A stretch of 64,000 nt of DNA from Devosia riboflavina (GCF_000743575.1 NZ_JQGC01000015.1:124001-188000); one strand, 5' to 3'; shown: positions 34,226-42,757, counted from the stretch's first letter. Notes: generated by a model from the sequence alone, not told the origin. Numbers and translations: made by a program.

Positions 34226-35116
34226 TCATAGTAGCTCGCGGCGGGCGGCTTCTACGACGGCATTGGTGAGGTCCGCAAACTGGCCGGCTGCGAGGCGGCT
34301 TACCTGCCAGTAGAGCGACACATCGAGGACGGCGCCGGGCACCAGTTCCACCAGACGTCCGGCGGCCAGATGGTCGCGGACGAGGTGGATTGGGTTGAGA
34401 CACCAACCCATGCTGCGGAGGCAGGCGTCGACGAAGCCATGGGTCGAGGGCAGGAAATGGCTCGGGCCAGAGACGGTTTCGCCGAGCAGATTTGTCGCCC
34501 AGTCGCTTTGCAGCAGGTCCTTCTGGTTGAAGGTCAGGGCAGGGGCTCGCGTCAGGGTTTCTTTCGTCACCCCGTCCGGAAAGTGGCGGCGCATGAAGTC
34601 GGGGCTTGCGGTTGCCAAATAACGCAGGCGGCCGAGGGGGATGGTGCGGCAACCGGCGACGGGCTCCGCGAGCGCTGTGACGGCGGCGAGCACGCGCCCG
34701 CGGCGTAGGGCTTCGGCCGTGTGTTCCTGATCATCGACAGTGATGTTGAGGAGCACCGTGGAATTTTCGGCAAAGGCAGCGGCGGCGGGAAGGAACCAGG
34801 TGCCTAGGCTGTCGGCATTCACCGCAATGTCCACCGTCGTTGGGCCGGTCTGTTCGGCCCCGAGGCTCGGGAGATGCTTCAGCAGGTCGTTTTCGAGCAT
34901 GCCGACCAGTTCCATGTGGCGGCAAAGCCAGGCGCCCTTTTCGGTGGCTATGCAGGGCGTGCCGCGCTCGATCAGCACCGTGCCCATGCGCTCTTCGAGC
35001 TGGCGGACGCGCTGGGAGATGGCCGATGGCGTGACGTTGAGCGCGCGGGCGGCTTTTTCGAAGCTGCCGGTCTGGACGATCCGGGCGACGGCGAGGGCGG
35101 CGGAATAGTCGATCAT
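34226..35116 (-). CDS. argP: LysR family regulator ArgP (IciA)
   Basis: A 296-residue LysR-type activator. The HTH spans about residues 3-60: YSAALAVARIVQTGSFEKAA, then RALNVTPSAISQRVRQLEERMG, the ArgP form of the LysR HTH. The co-inducer domain spans about 90-290. ArgP responds to arginine and lysine and activates the divergently transcribed amino-acid exporter gene, as in Corynebacterium lysG/lysE and E. coli argP/argO. The exporter starts 72 bp away, with two palindromes between them, strongly supporting this pairing. Confidence 0.92.
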   Translation of the reverse strand: MIDYSAALAVARIVQTGSFEKAARALNVTPSAISQRVRQLEERMGTVLIERGTPCIATEKGAWLCRHMELVGMLENDLLKHLPSLGAEQTGPTTVDIAVNADSLGTWFLPAAAAFAENSTVLLNITVDDQEHTAEALRRGRVLAAVTALAEPVAGCRTIPLGRLRYLATASPDFMRRHFPDGVTKETLTRAPALTFNQKDLLQSDWATNLLGETVSGPSHFLPSTHGFVDACLRSMGWCLNPIHLVRDHLAAGRLVELVPGAVLDVSLYWQVSRLAAGQFADLTNAVVEAARRELL

Positions 35117-35118
35117 GG

Positions 35119-35133
35119 ATTAGCTCAGCTAAT
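35119..35133. promoter_or_regulatory. Palindrome upstream of argP
   Basis: Perfect ATTAGCT-C-AGCTAAT, starting just before the argP start codon. Position suggests a role in argP autoregulation. Confidence 0.45.
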
Positions 35134-35138
35134 TCGAT

Positions 35139-35162
35139 GTTAGGCAGATTAATTTGCCTAAC
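35139..35162. promoter_or_regulatory. Probable ArgP-binding site between argP and the exporter gene
   Basis: GTTAGGCA and TGCCTAAC are perfect 8-bp arms around an 8-base AT-rich centre. LysR-type sites have this dyad form, and it lies between the divergent genes. Confidence 0.6.
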
Positions 35163-35188
35163 CACGACTGGTCGATTAGCGCAAGGGC

Positions 35189-35800
35189 ATGGATATTCCA
35201 GTTTTCATCGCGGGCCTTTCCATTGGGCTCAGTCTCATCGTCGCCATCGGTGCGCAAAATGCTTTCGTGCTGCGGCAAGGGCTGAAGGGCGAGCACGTCT
35301 TTGCCGTATGCCTCGTCTGCGCGCTCTCGGACGCGGTGCTTATCGTGCTGGGGGTGACGAGTTTTGGGCGGATCGCCGTCGTGTTGCCCTGGCTTGATCC
35401 GGTCATGCGCTTTGGCGGTGCGGCTTTTCTCGTCTGGTATGGCGCAAAGAGCCTTTATTCCGCGCTGAAGTCCCATAGCGCGCTGGCGGTGAGCGAAACT
35501 GGGATGGCCGGGCCACTCTTGCCGACGCTTGTCGCCTGCCTCGCCATTACCTGGCTCAATCCACATGTCTATCTCGATACGGTCGTGCTGCTGGGGAGCA
35601 TTTCGACGCAGTTTGCGGGGCGCGAGGCGCATTTCGCCGCCGGGGCGATCACCGGATCTTTCGCGTTTTTCTTTGCCCTTGGTTATGGCGCCGGTTTTCT
35701 GCGTCCTATCTTCGCCAAACCGTTTGCCTGGCGTATTCTGGAGGGGATCATCGCTCTCATCATGTGGGCTATTGCCCTCAAACTGGTTCTGGGCGGCTGA
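35189..35800 (+). CDS. LysE/ArgO-type basic amino-acid exporter
   Basis: A 203-residue inner-membrane exporter with about six helices. It has the LysE-family motif GLSLIVAIGAQNAFVLRQGL at residues about 10-29, specific for the LysE/ArgO branch (AQNAF), and ITWLNPHVYLDTVVLLGS near 118-135. Expected to export lysine and/or arginine when internal pools rise. It is transcribed away from argP across a short operator region, the standard regulator-exporter pair. PaiB follows 21 bp downstream. Confidence 0.92.
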   Translation: MDIPVFIAGLSIGLSLIVAIGAQNAFVLRQGLKGEHVFAVCLVCALSDAVLIVLGVTSFGRIAVVLPWLDPVMRFGGAAFLVWYGAKSLYSALKSHSALAVSETGMAGPLLPTLVACLAITWLNPHVYLDTVVLLGSISTQFAGREAHFAAGAITGSFAFFFALGYGAGFLRPIFAKPFAWRILEGIIALIMWAIALKLVLGG

Positions 35801-35821
35801 TCGTTTTTTCGAGAGGCGCCT

Positions 35822-36448
35822 ATGTATCTGCCCGAGCATTTTAAGGAAATCGACCCGCAGGAGATCGCAGCCGTGATTGCGGCGGCGCCGCTCGGCTGCG
35901 TGGTGGCGAACACCGCTGAGGGCCTGATCGCCAATCACATGCCGATCCTTGTCGACAAGCGCGGGGAGCTTGTCGGGCATATTGCGCTCGCTAATGACAT
36001 GCACCGCTTGATCCCCGAGGGGCAGGAGGTGCTGGTCATTTTTCGCGGCGTCGACGGCTATGTCTCGCCCAACTTTTACCCCAGCAAGGCCGAGCATCAT
36101 AAGCAGGTGCCGACCTGGAATTACCAGGTCGTGCATGTGCATGGCGCGATCAGTTTCCAGCATGACGAAAGCAGCAAGCGTGCGGCGGTGGGCTTGCTCA
36201 CGCGCGAGCACGAGCGGCGGATCAATGGCGAAAAAGCCTGGCGTATGGCCGATGCACCGACCGATTATATGATCGACATGCTGGGCAAGATCGTTGCCTT
36301 CCGCATTGCCGTGACCCGCACGATCGCCAAATCAAAACTCAGCCAGAACCGCGATGTCAGGGATTTCGAGGGGGCCGTGGACGGCCTGAAGTCCTCGGGC
36401 CAGGAGGCGCTGGCGACGCGCATGGCAGCTCTGCCAGACCGGGGCTGA
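35822..36448 (+). CDS. PaiB-type FMN-binding protein
   Basis: A 208-residue protein of the PaiB/FMN-binding negative regulator family. It is recognised by the opening MYLPEHFKEIDPQEIAAVIA, the central VIFRGVDGYVSPNFYPSKAE, and the HKQVPTWNYQVVHVHG motif near residues 94-109, which shapes a split-barrel flavin or heme pocket. In Bacillus, PaiB influences sporulation and protease genes together with PaiA. Here no PaiA is adjacent, so a regulatory role is uncertain. It follows the amino-acid exporter gene closely and may be co-transcribed with it. Confidence 0.9.
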   Translation: MYLPEHFKEIDPQEIAAVIAAAPLGCVVANTAEGLIANHMPILVDKRGELVGHIALANDMHRLIPEGQEVLVIFRGVDGYVSPNFYPSKAEHHKQVPTWNYQVVHVHGAISFQHDESSKRAAVGLLTREHERRINGEKAWRMADAPTDYMIDMLGKIVAFRIAVTRTIAKSKLSQNRDVRDFEGAVDGLKSSGQEALATRMAALPDRG

Positions 36449-36502
36449 GTTCCAGAATCGGGAAAAATGCGTCAGCTTCCGGCCGAAGGCGAAGGAAGTA
36501 TC

Positions 36503-37084
36503 ATGGACGGCAAAGTCACCCTTATCGGTTCGGAAATTCTCTCGGATGAATGGGGTACGCTGACGCGCGTGACGCTCGACTATCGTCGCGACGACGGCAC
36601 CGTGCAGCGCCTCAGCCGCGAAAATTACGATCACGGCAATGCCGCTTCCATCGTGCTCTTCAATCCGGAAAGGCGCACGGTGCTGCTGGTGCGGCAGTTC
36701 CGCTATCCCGTCCTCGCTAATGGAGATGCGGCCTTTCTGCTCGAAGCCTGTGCGGGCCTGCTCGATGGCGACGATCCCGAAACCTGCGCGCGGCGCGAGG
36801 CCATCGAGGAAACCGGACACGAGCCGCGCGACATCGTCCATGTGAGCGATGTCTACATGTCGCCCGGTTCAGTGCAGGAAAAGGTGAGCCTCTTCGCCGG
36901 TTATTATGGCGAGGACACCTATCGCCACTTTGGCGGTGGGATCGTCGAGGAGGGTGAGGAGCTGGAAGTGGTCGAAATGGGTCTCGACGATGCCCTCGCG
37001 GCCTGTCGCGATGGGCGCATCATCGATGGCAAGACCGTTGTTCTGCTCCAGCACCTGCGCCTTGTCGAACTGACAAAGTCATAA
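36503..37084 (+). CDS. NUDIX hydrolase, NudK-like (GDP-mannose/ADP-ribose pyrophosphatase)
   Basis: A 193-residue NUDIX enzyme. The box AGLLDGDDPETCARREAIEE continuing TGHE has the NudK-type spacing, and the following VYMSPGSVQEKVSLFAGYYG matches the GDP-mannose pyrophosphatase branch. It would cleave nucleoside-diphosphate sugars such as GDP-mannose or ADP-ribose. Start at MDGKVTLIGS with GAAGGAAG upstream; an ATG at 36467 would add 12 residues. No sugar-metabolism gene adjoins it. Confidence 0.88.
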   Translation: MDGKVTLIGSEILSDEWGTLTRVTLDYRRDDGTVQRLSRENYDHGNAASIVLFNPERRTVLLVRQFRYPVLANGDAAFLLEACAGLLDGDDPETCARREAIEETGHEPRDIVHVSDVYMSPGSVQEKVSLFAGYYGEDTYRHFGGGIVEEGEELEVVEMGLDDALAACRDGRIIDGKTVVLLQHLRLVELTKS

Positions 37085-37114
37085 AATGGACCGGCGTGAG
37101 CCGGCCCATTCGCA

Positions 37115-37321
37115 TCAGAAATCGATGAGCTTTTTGTCGGGATCGTAGGGCTGGTCCTTGGCGACGCGCGTCACCGCCTGGCCGCAGCGCATTTTCTTGG
37201 TGACGGCGTCGAAGGCATAGGTGGGGCTGCCATGCAGTTGCCAGCCTTCGGAAAGAGCCTTGGTGACCTTGTGGCAGAATAAAGAGTCGTCTTCGCCCGT
37301 CAGGAAGCGATAGATAAGCAT
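37115..37321 (-). CDS. DUF1737 family small protein
   Basis: A 68-residue cytoplasmic protein. It has the DUF1737 pattern MLIYRFLTGEDDSLFCHKVT then KALSEGWQLHGSPTYAFD, followed by a short basic C-terminal tail. Members are found alone or fused to other domains, and no function is established. I take the ATG at 37321, which gives the normal N-terminus; an in-frame ATG four codons upstream and more distant codons exist. It is divergent from the carbonic anhydrase gene, 72 bp away. Confidence 0.8.
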   Translation of the reverse strand: MLIYRFLTGEDDSLFCHKVTKALSEGWQLHGSPTYAFDAVTKKMRCGQAVTRVAKDQPYDPDKKLIDF

Positions 37322-37393
37322 GCATACCCCCATTGCGGCGCGAGCCCAGCGCCGAGATTGATTCTCTTGCCTCTTAGCGCTAATCGAGACGGC

Positions 37394-38032
37394 ATGCACA
37401 GCTTTCCGCAAGAACTGCTCGCCGGTCACGCAAACTTTCTAGCCGGGCGCTATGTCCGCGAGAAAGAGCGTATTCGCGATCTCGCCGAGGCCGGCCAGAA
37501 GCCGACCACCATGATCATTGCCTGCTGCGACAGCCGCGCGGCGCCGGAAATGATCTTTGACTCCGGGCCCGGCGAAATGTTCGTACTGCGCAACGTCGCG
37601 AACCTCGTGCCGACCTATCAGCCCGACGGCGGACAGCACGGTACGTCGGCGGCGATCGAATTTGCCGTCAAGGCGCTCGGCATCGCCAATATCGTCGTCA
37701 TGGGCCACGGCCGCTGCGGTGGCATCAAGGCGGCGCTTGATCCTGACCTGAAACCGCTCGATTCCGGCGATTTCATCGGCAAGTGGATGGCCATGCTGGG
37801 CGAATTGCCGAGCCAGCTTGGCCAGAACAGCCTGCTCACCTCGACCGAGCGGCAGACGGCGATGGAGCGGATTTCGATCCGCAACTCCATCCGCAACCTT
37901 CGCACCTTCCCCTATGTGGCCGCGCTCGAGGCCGAGGGGAAGCTGGCCGTGCACGGCGCCTGGTTCGATATCTCGACCGGCGAATTGTGGGTTATGGACC
38001 ACGATGGAGATTTCGTCCGCCCCGAACTCTGA
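37394..38032 (+). CDS. Beta-class carbonic anhydrase
   Basis: A 212-residue zinc enzyme interconverting CO2 and bicarbonate, supplying bicarbonate for carboxylation reactions. Zinc ligands are the Cys in ACCDSRAAPE (with the Asp-Arg dyad), and His and Cys in MGHGRCGGIK. The long TSAAIEFAVKALGI helix between is typical. The ATG at 37394 is chosen (MHSFPQELL); the frame is open 36 bp upstream. No signal peptide, so it is cytoplasmic. Monocistronic. Confidence 0.94.
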   Translation: MHSFPQELLAGHANFLAGRYVREKERIRDLAEAGQKPTTMIIACCDSRAAPEMIFDSGPGEMFVLRNVANLVPTYQPDGGQHGTSAAIEFAVKALGIANIVVMGHGRCGGIKAALDPDLKPLDSGDFIGKWMAMLGELPSQLGQNSLLTSTERQTAMERISIRNSIRNLRTFPYVAALEAEGKLAVHGAWFDISTGELWVMDHDGDFVRPEL

Positions 38033-38389
38033 GGCCGGCCATTTAAGTCTGTTGGGGGCGGGTTGATCACTTGACCGTGAGCAATCGCCCCGTTTTGGCC
38101 TTCAAGTTGATCTTGCATTGCTGAAATCGTGATCAGTTACCAATGGGAATATCCGCCCGGTGACTGCAATCGTCTTGCAATTACGCCCAAGAACACCCCA
38201 GAAGCGCTGATCTCTCGGCCTCTTTCCATTGCCCGGAAATGGCCCCGAGATTTGTCCGATCACGCCTTTGTGCGGTCGGTCCACAGACACATTGCGCCAC
38301 CAGTCTTTTGGTCACGGGCCGCAGGAGAGCAGCCCGTCGTTGGGAGACCAATCTCCCATCGCACGTTCCCAAAAACATGGAGCAACACC
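38033..38389. other. 357-bp non-coding stretch before the EF-hand genes
   Basis: No credible gene. It contains hairpins in the second half: ACGGGC/GCCCGT near 38316-38339, and GGGAGA-CCAA-TCTCCC at 38342-38357, about 30 bp upstream of the first EF-hand start. The EF-hand gene may therefore have a long structured leader. No clear promoter was assigned. Confidence 0.5.
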
Positions 38390-38638
38390 ATGAAGAAGAT
38401 CGTTCTGTCCTCCCTTATCCTTCTTGGCCTTTCCGGCGCCGCTATGGCGCAGGCGGCAACCGACCTTGCCTCGGTCGATACCGATGCCAATGGCAGCGTT
38501 TCGCTGGCCGAAGCGCAGGTTGCCTGGCCTGACCTGACCCAGGAAGCCTTCACGGCTGCCGACACCGACGGCAATGGCGAGCTCAGTGCCGAAGAATATG
38601 ATGCTCTTGTTGCGGCTGCTGCCGTCCCGGCCAGCTAA
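38390..38638 (+). CDS. Small secreted EF-hand calcium-binding protein 1
   Basis: An 82-residue exported protein. The signal peptide is residues 1-21 (IVLSSLILLGLSGAAMAQA). Two EF-hand loops remain in the mature part: DTDANGSVSLAE near residues 30-41 and DTDGNGELSAEE near 58-69, each with Asp/Asn/Ser at calcium-coordinating positions. It is probably a periplasmic calcium buffer or sensor. A paralog with a longer tail follows after a terminator. Confidence 0.88.
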   Translation: MKKIVLSSLILLGLSGAAMAQAATDLASVDTDANGSVSLAEAQVAWPDLTQEAFTAADTDGNGELSAEEYDALVAAAAVPAS

Positions 38639-38664
38639 AACCTTTGCCCGGTTCCGGGCAGCAC

Positions 38665-38700
38665 GCCACCCCGGCCCTTACGGGGTGGCGGCCTCATTTT
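38665..38700 (+). terminator. Terminator between the two EF-hand genes
   Basis: GCCACCCCG and CGGGGTGGC form a 9-bp stem with a 7-base loop, followed after a few bases by CATTTT. Confidence 0.65.
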
Positions 38701-38741
38701 GCGACCTCGTCGCCCCTCCTTTGACCTTAGGACTTTCTCCC

Positions 38742-39089
38742 ATGCGCAAGATCGCCCTCGGCCTTGTGGCCGCTTCGCTTTTCGCCGTGCCTGTCATGGC
38801 GCAGACGCCTCTTACCTTTGCCGATGTCGATGCCAATGGCGACGGCCGCCTCAGCTATGAGGAACTGCAAGTTGTCTGGCCTGACCTGACACAAGAGGAA
38901 TTTGCCACGGCCGATATTGAAGGCGCTGGCGGGTTGACGCCGGAACAGCTCAATGCGCTGCAACCGGCCAGCGTGCCGGCACCGGCTGAGGCTGTCCCCG
39001 CGCCGGCCGAAGCTGTACCAGCGCCGCTCGACGTGCCCGCGGATATTCCGGCCGACGCGCCCGCGGCTCCGGAAGCCCTCGTCCAGTAG
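38742..39089 (+). CDS. Small secreted EF-hand protein 2 with an Ala/Pro-rich tail
   Basis: A 115-residue exported protein. The signal peptide is residues 1-21 (ending VMAQ). The first EF-hand loop DVDANGDGRLSYEE is intact. The second (DIEGAGGLTPEQ) has lost key Asp/Asn ligands and probably binds calcium weakly. The shared WPDLTQEEF segment with the upstream gene shows common origin. The last 45 residues are repeats of PAPAEAV-type sequence, likely disordered and possibly spanning the cell wall. Confidence 0.85.
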   Translation: MRKIALGLVAASLFAVPVMAQTPLTFADVDANGDGRLSYEELQVVWPDLTQEEFATADIEGAGGLTPEQLNALQPASVPAPAEAVPAPAEAVPAPLDVPADIPADAPAAPEALVQ

Positions 39090-39098
39090 GACAGATGT

Positions 39099-39980
39099 TC
39101 AGTCGAGCCGGATCGTCGGCTCGGCTGATTTCGATTTTCTCAGGGTGACGATGAGGCCCGCGATTACCAGCATGCCGCCCACGATCTCGATTGCGGTGAT
39201 GGTTTCGCCCAGCACCAGATAGCCGGACAAGAGGCCGGTGATCGGGACGAGGAGGGTAAAGGGCGCGACGACCGAGGCCGGATGGCGTCCCAAGAGCCAG
39301 CTCCAAATGCCGCCGCCGAGCAGGGTTGCGGGATAGGCGAGGAAGGCGATCAGCGCTGCGTCGGACCAGCCAAAACCCGTGAAAGCCGCCAGGATCGCTT
39401 CGCTTCCTTCGGTAGCGAAGGATAGCGCGAAGAGCGGCAGGGGTGCGGCCAGCGAGCCCCAGACCGTGAAGGCAATGGCGTTGACCTTGCCCGCCTTCTT
39501 GGTGAGGACATTGGCGAGACCCCAGGCGACCGCCGCCAGCAACACCATCATCAGCGGCACGAAGCCGGCGCCCTCGATACGTTCGAAGGCGATGACGCCG
39601 ATTCCCAGAAACGCGATTCCTGCGCCGATGACCTGGAACCTGCTTGGCCGTTCGCCGAGCAGCACGAAGGCCATGGCCATGGTGAAGAAGGCCTGGGTCT
39701 GCAGCACCAGGGAGGAGAGCCCGGCCGGCATGCCCCAAGAAATCGAGAGGTTGAGGAAGGCATAGAGCGCAAAACCGAAGGAAAGGCCGAAGGCAATCAC
39801 CAGCCAGGCCGGGGCCTTGGGCGGCTTTACGAAGAGAATGGCCGGGAAGGCGGCGGCGGAAAAGCGCAGGGCGGCCGCCAGAATGGGCGGCAGCGCCTCG
39901 ACGCTCAGTTTGATGACGACGAAATTGAAGCCCCAGATGGCAACGACCAGAAGGGCGAGGAGAATATGGCGGATGGGCAT
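39099..39980 (-). CDS. EamA/DMT family transporter
   Basis: A 293-residue drug/metabolite transporter with ten hydrophobic helices in two EamA repeats. The first repeat begins HILLALLVVAIWGFNFVVIK; the second has GLANVLTKKAGKVNAIAF near residue 157. Substrates of EamA proteins are often amino acids or metabolites and cannot be read from sequence. A near-palindromic operator-like site (39987-40003) lies 6 bp upstream of the start, implying control by an unlinked repressor. Confidence 0.88.
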   Translation of the reverse strand: MPIRHILLALLVVAIWGFNFVVIKLSVEALPPILAAALRFSAAAFPAILFVKPPKAPAWLVIAFGLSFGFALYAFLNLSISWGMPAGLSSLVLQTQAFFTMAMAFVLLGERPSRFQVIGAGIAFLGIGVIAFERIEGAGFVPLMMVLLAAVAWGLANVLTKKAGKVNAIAFTVWGSLAAPLPLFALSFATEGSEAILAAFTGFGWSDAALIAFLAYPATLLGGGIWSWLLGRHPASVVAPFTLLVPITGLLSGYLVLGETITAIEIVGGMLVIAGLIVTLRKSKSAEPTIRLD

Positions 39981-39986
39981 GGAGTA

Positions 39987-40003
39987 ACTACCGGTACGGT
40001 AGT
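39987..40003. promoter_or_regulatory. Operator-like palindrome upstream of the EamA gene
   Basis: ACTACCG-GTA-CGGTAGT, 7-bp perfect arms, ending 6 bp from the EamA start codon. The form is that of a TetR- or MarR-family site; no such regulator gene is adjacent. Confidence 0.45.
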
Positions 40004-40052
40004 CTTGTACGCTCGTGTGCCGTCGGGCTCAACCGGCATCTTTATCCGCACC

Positions 40053-40135
40053 GTCACCCTCGGGCTTGACCCGAGGGCTCTACACTTTTGATCCGAGTCC
40101 AATTGAAGTGTCCTCGGGTCAAGCCCGAGGATGAC
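40053..40135. repeat. REP-like paired palindrome, family 1
   Basis: Two 24-base hairpin units, GTCACCCTCGGGCTTGACCC and its inverted near-copy, face each other with a 35-base centre. Almost the same arrangement occurs at 56324-56408. It lies between asd and the EamA gene and could end asd transcripts. Confidence 0.9.
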
Positions 40136-40184
40136 GATCGAAGGTGGTGCGGCGCCGATGATCCACCGACGCCGATTGTGCCGA

Positions 40185-41228
40185 TCAAGCAGCGAGGGCG
40201 CGGGCCCGATAACCCTTTTCGATGAGCGCTTCGGCGATCTGGATGGTGTTGAGCGCGGCGCCCTTGCGCAGGTTATCCGAGACGACCCACATGGCGAGAC
40301 CGTTTTCGACGGTGACGTCTTCGCGGATGCGGCTGACAAAAGTGTCGTATTCACCAACGGCTTCCACCGGGGTCGCGTAGCCGCCGGCCTCGCGCTTGTC
40401 GAGCACGGAAATGCCCGGGGCTTCGCGTAGGAGATCACGCGCTTCGTCGGCCGAAATCGGCTTTTCGAATTCGAGATTGACGGCTTCCGAGTGGCCCACG
40501 AACACAGGCACGCGCACGGCGGTGCAGGTGACCTTGATCTTGGGATCGAGGATCTTCTTGGTTTCGGCCAGAACCTTCCACTCTTCCTTGGTGTAGCCGT
40601 CTTCCATGAACACATCGATGTGGGGAATGACGTTGAAGGCGATCTGCTTGGGGAACTTGCTGGGGGTCGGCGAATCGTTGACGAAGATGCCCTTGGTCTG
40701 GTTCCAGAGCTCGTCGACGCCTTCCTTGCCGGCGCCGGAAACGGATTGGTAGGTCGCGACGACGGCGCGCTTGATGGTCGCGGCGTCGTGGAGCGGCTTC
40801 AGCGCCACGACGAGTTGGGCGGTGGAGCAATTCGGGTTGGCGATGATGTTATTGCGCTTGGCATCGTTGAGCCAGCGGTCGAGCACGTGGCCGTTCACTT
40901 CCGGAACGATCAGCGGCACGTCCGAGTGATAGCGCCAGTAGGAAGAGTTATCGATGACGATGGCGCCAGCCGCGGCGATACGGGGCGCCCATTCCTTGGA
41001 AATGGCGCCGCCGGCCGACATGATGGCAAAGTCGATATTGGAAAAATCGAAATGCTGCAGGTCCTTGGCCTTCAACACCTTGTCGCCGTAAGAAATTTCC
41101 TTGCCGATTGAGCGGGACGAGGCGAGAGCGACGACCTCGTCAGCCGGAAAATTGCGCTCGGCCAAGATATTGAGAACTTCGCGGCCCACATTGCCCGTGG
41201 CCCCGACTACAGCGACGCGATAACCCAT
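40185..41228 (-). CDS. asd: Aspartate-semialdehyde dehydrogenase
   Basis: A 347-residue NADPH-dependent enzyme converting aspartyl phosphate to aspartate semialdehyde, the branch point to lysine/diaminopimelate, threonine, methionine and isoleucine. The N-terminal motif VVGATGNVGREVLNIL binds NADP. The catalytic Cys lies in IIANPNCSTAQLVVAL near residue 132. SVSGAGKEGVDEL and the late active-site region VRVPVFVGHSEAVNLEF are conserved. GGAG lies 7 bases before the ATG. An unusual short ORF and hairpins precede it on the same strand. Confidence 0.97.
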   Translation of the reverse strand: MGYRVAVVGATGNVGREVLNILAERNFPADEVVALASSRSIGKEISYGDKVLKAKDLQHFDFSNIDFAIMSAGGAISKEWAPRIAAAGAIVIDNSSYWRYHSDVPLIVPEVNGHVLDRWLNDAKRNNIIANPNCSTAQLVVALKPLHDAATIKRAVVATYQSVSGAGKEGVDELWNQTKGIFVNDSPTPSKFPKQIAFNVIPHIDVFMEDGYTKEEWKVLAETKKILDPKIKVTCTAVRVPVFVGHSEAVNLEFEKPISADEARDLLREAPGISVLDKREAGGYATPVEAVGEYDTFVSRIREDVTVENGLAMWVVSDNLRKGAALNTIQIAEALIEKGYRARALAA

Positions 41229-41334
41229 TTTGGAACTCCGGTCCCTTTACCTTTTCCGCCCCCGCGCGATGATGTCTTCATCGCGGTCAGTGCTTTGAGC
41301 CTCTCCCCGGCGGGAGGGAACCCGGGGAAAAGCG
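41229..41334 (-). promoter_or_regulatory. Structured leader between the short ORF and asd
   Basis: On the minus strand the leader can fold CCCCGG/CCGGGG and GCGATGA-AGACA-TCATCGC before the asd ribosome-binding site. No T-run follows the last hairpin, so a transcription attenuator is not obvious. Confidence 0.35.
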
Positions 41335-41466
41335 TCAGACGGTTTTGGTGGTTTTGGTCATGGCAAGCATGAATCCGGCCTTGGGCCGGGTGGTCATGAA
41401 AACGGCGATGTGGCCGAAGCTGCGCATGAAAATCAGTGCTCTCATAGGAAAAGCAGGACTTCTCAT
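41335..41466 (-). CDS. Possible 43-residue leader peptide upstream of asd
   Basis: Short ORF on the asd strand, ending 106 bp before the asd start. It is rich in Met and Thr and ends MTKTTKTV, with Thr, Lys and Met making up a large share of the last 27 residues; these are end products of the aspartate pathway. An internal ATG at 41445 would give 36 residues. No good Shine-Dalgarno sequence is visible, so translation is unproven. Confidence 0.3.
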   Translation of the reverse strand: MRSPAFPMRALIFMRSFGHIAVFMTTRPKAGFMLAMTKTTKTV

Positions 41467-41556
41467 ACTCTCAAATAGGAAAGAGTCAATGAAATTGGAG
41501 TGGCGTCGGGCCACCGGGGGCGATACGGGAAGGCAAAGAGCGGCGAAAGGCCCGAA

Positions 41557-42747
41557 ATGACCGATTTTGACATCATCATCCTGGGCGCGGGCGCCGCGGG
41601 CCTCATGGCGGGTATCGAGGCGGGGCGCCGCGGACGCCGGGTGCTGGTGGTCGACCATGCCAAGAACCCGGGCGAAAAAATCCGTATTTCGGGCGGTGGG
41701 CGCTGCAACTTCACCAATATTAATGCGACGCACGTTCTGGGACGCGAGCGGTTCCTGAGCAGCAATCCGCGTTTTGCCCTTTCGGCCCTGTCGCGCTTTA
41801 CGCCTGATATGTTCATCGAACGGGTGAAGAAGCGCGGCATTGCTTTCCATGAAAAGACGCTGGGCCAGCTCTTTTGCGATGGGCCGGCGACGCAGATCGT
41901 TTCCATGCTGATCGACGATCTCCGGCAGGCCGGTGCGGCGATCTGGACGGGGCGCTCGGTCGGTTCGGTCGAAAAGATCGACGAGGGGTTCAAGGTCTTG
42001 GTGGGTGACGGCTATGTCACCTGCGAAAGCCTCGTTGTCGCGACGGGCGGCAAATCGATCCCGAAGATGGGCGCGACGGGTTTTGCCTATGCGCTGGCCA
42101 AGCAATTTGGCCTCGCCGTCACCGAGACGCGTCCGGGCCTCGTGCCGCTGACGTTCGAGGAAGGCAAGCTGGAAGAGCTGAAGGAATTGGCCGGTGTTTC
42201 GACCGACGCTGTCATCAGCCATGGCAAGACCAAGTTCCGCGAAGCCCTGCTCTTTACCCATCGCGGGCTCTCCGGCCCGGCGATCCTGCAGATCTCGTCC
42301 TATTGGCGCGAAGGCGACAGTATTTCCGTCGATCTCCTGCCCGAGCGGGACGCGCTGGCCATGTTGCAGACGGCGCGCAAAGAGCAGCCACGCAATCACG
42401 TTCAGACCGTGCTGGCGGGACACCTGCCCAAGCGCCTGGCGCAATTGCTGGGCGAACTGATCAACCAGCCTGGCATGATCGGCGATTTTTCGGACAAGAA
42501 GCTGCAGCCCGTGGCGGATCAGGTCAGCCGCTGGACGCTTAAGCCAGTGGGTTCTGAAGGCTATCGCACGGCGGAAGTGACGCTGGGCGGCATCGACACG
42601 ACGGGGCTCGACGCCAAGACGATGATGGCGCGCACGGTGCCCGGCCTCTACTTCGTGGGCGAAGCAGTTGATGTGACCGGTTGGCTTGGCGGCTATAACT
42701 TCCAGTGGGCCTGGGCCTCGGGCTGGTCTGCTGGACAGGCGGCCTAG
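41557..42747 (+). CDS. BaiN/HI0933-type NAD(P)/FAD-dependent oxidoreductase
   Basis: A 396-residue flavoprotein. The FAD-binding GxGxxG is IILGAGAAGLMAGIEAGRRG at residues 6-25. The family-specific GEKIRISGGGRCNFTN lies near 41-56. A late GEAVDVTGWLGGYNFQWAWA segment closes the FAD site. BaiN-like proteins act as reductases on unsaturated substrates in some bacteria; the role here is unknown. Start at MTDFDIIIL, with AAAGG six bases upstream. Confidence 0.92.
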   Translation: MTDFDIIILGAGAAGLMAGIEAGRRGRRVLVVDHAKNPGEKIRISGGGRCNFTNINATHVLGRERFLSSNPRFALSALSRFTPDMFIERVKKRGIAFHEKTLGQLFCDGPATQIVSMLIDDLRQAGAAIWTGRSVGSVEKIDEGFKVLVGDGYVTCESLVVATGGKSIPKMGATGFAYALAKQFGLAVTETRPGLVPLTFEEGKLEELKELAGVSTDAVISHGKTKFREALLFTHRGLSGPAILQISSYWREGDSISVDLLPERDALAMLQTARKEQPRNHVQTVLAGHLPKRLAQLLGELINQPGMIGDFSDKKLQPVADQVSRWTLKPVGSEGYRTAEVTLGGIDTTGLDAKTMMARTVPGLYFVGEAVDVTGWLGGYNFQWAWASGWSAGQAA

Positions 42748-42757
42748 TTTGCTAGAC

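Noticed and set aside
41345..41560. Plus-strand ORF of 71 codons upstream of the BaiN-like gene
   Set aside because: Overlaps the minus-strand short ORF and runs into the flavoprotein start; no ribosome-binding site and no family similarity.
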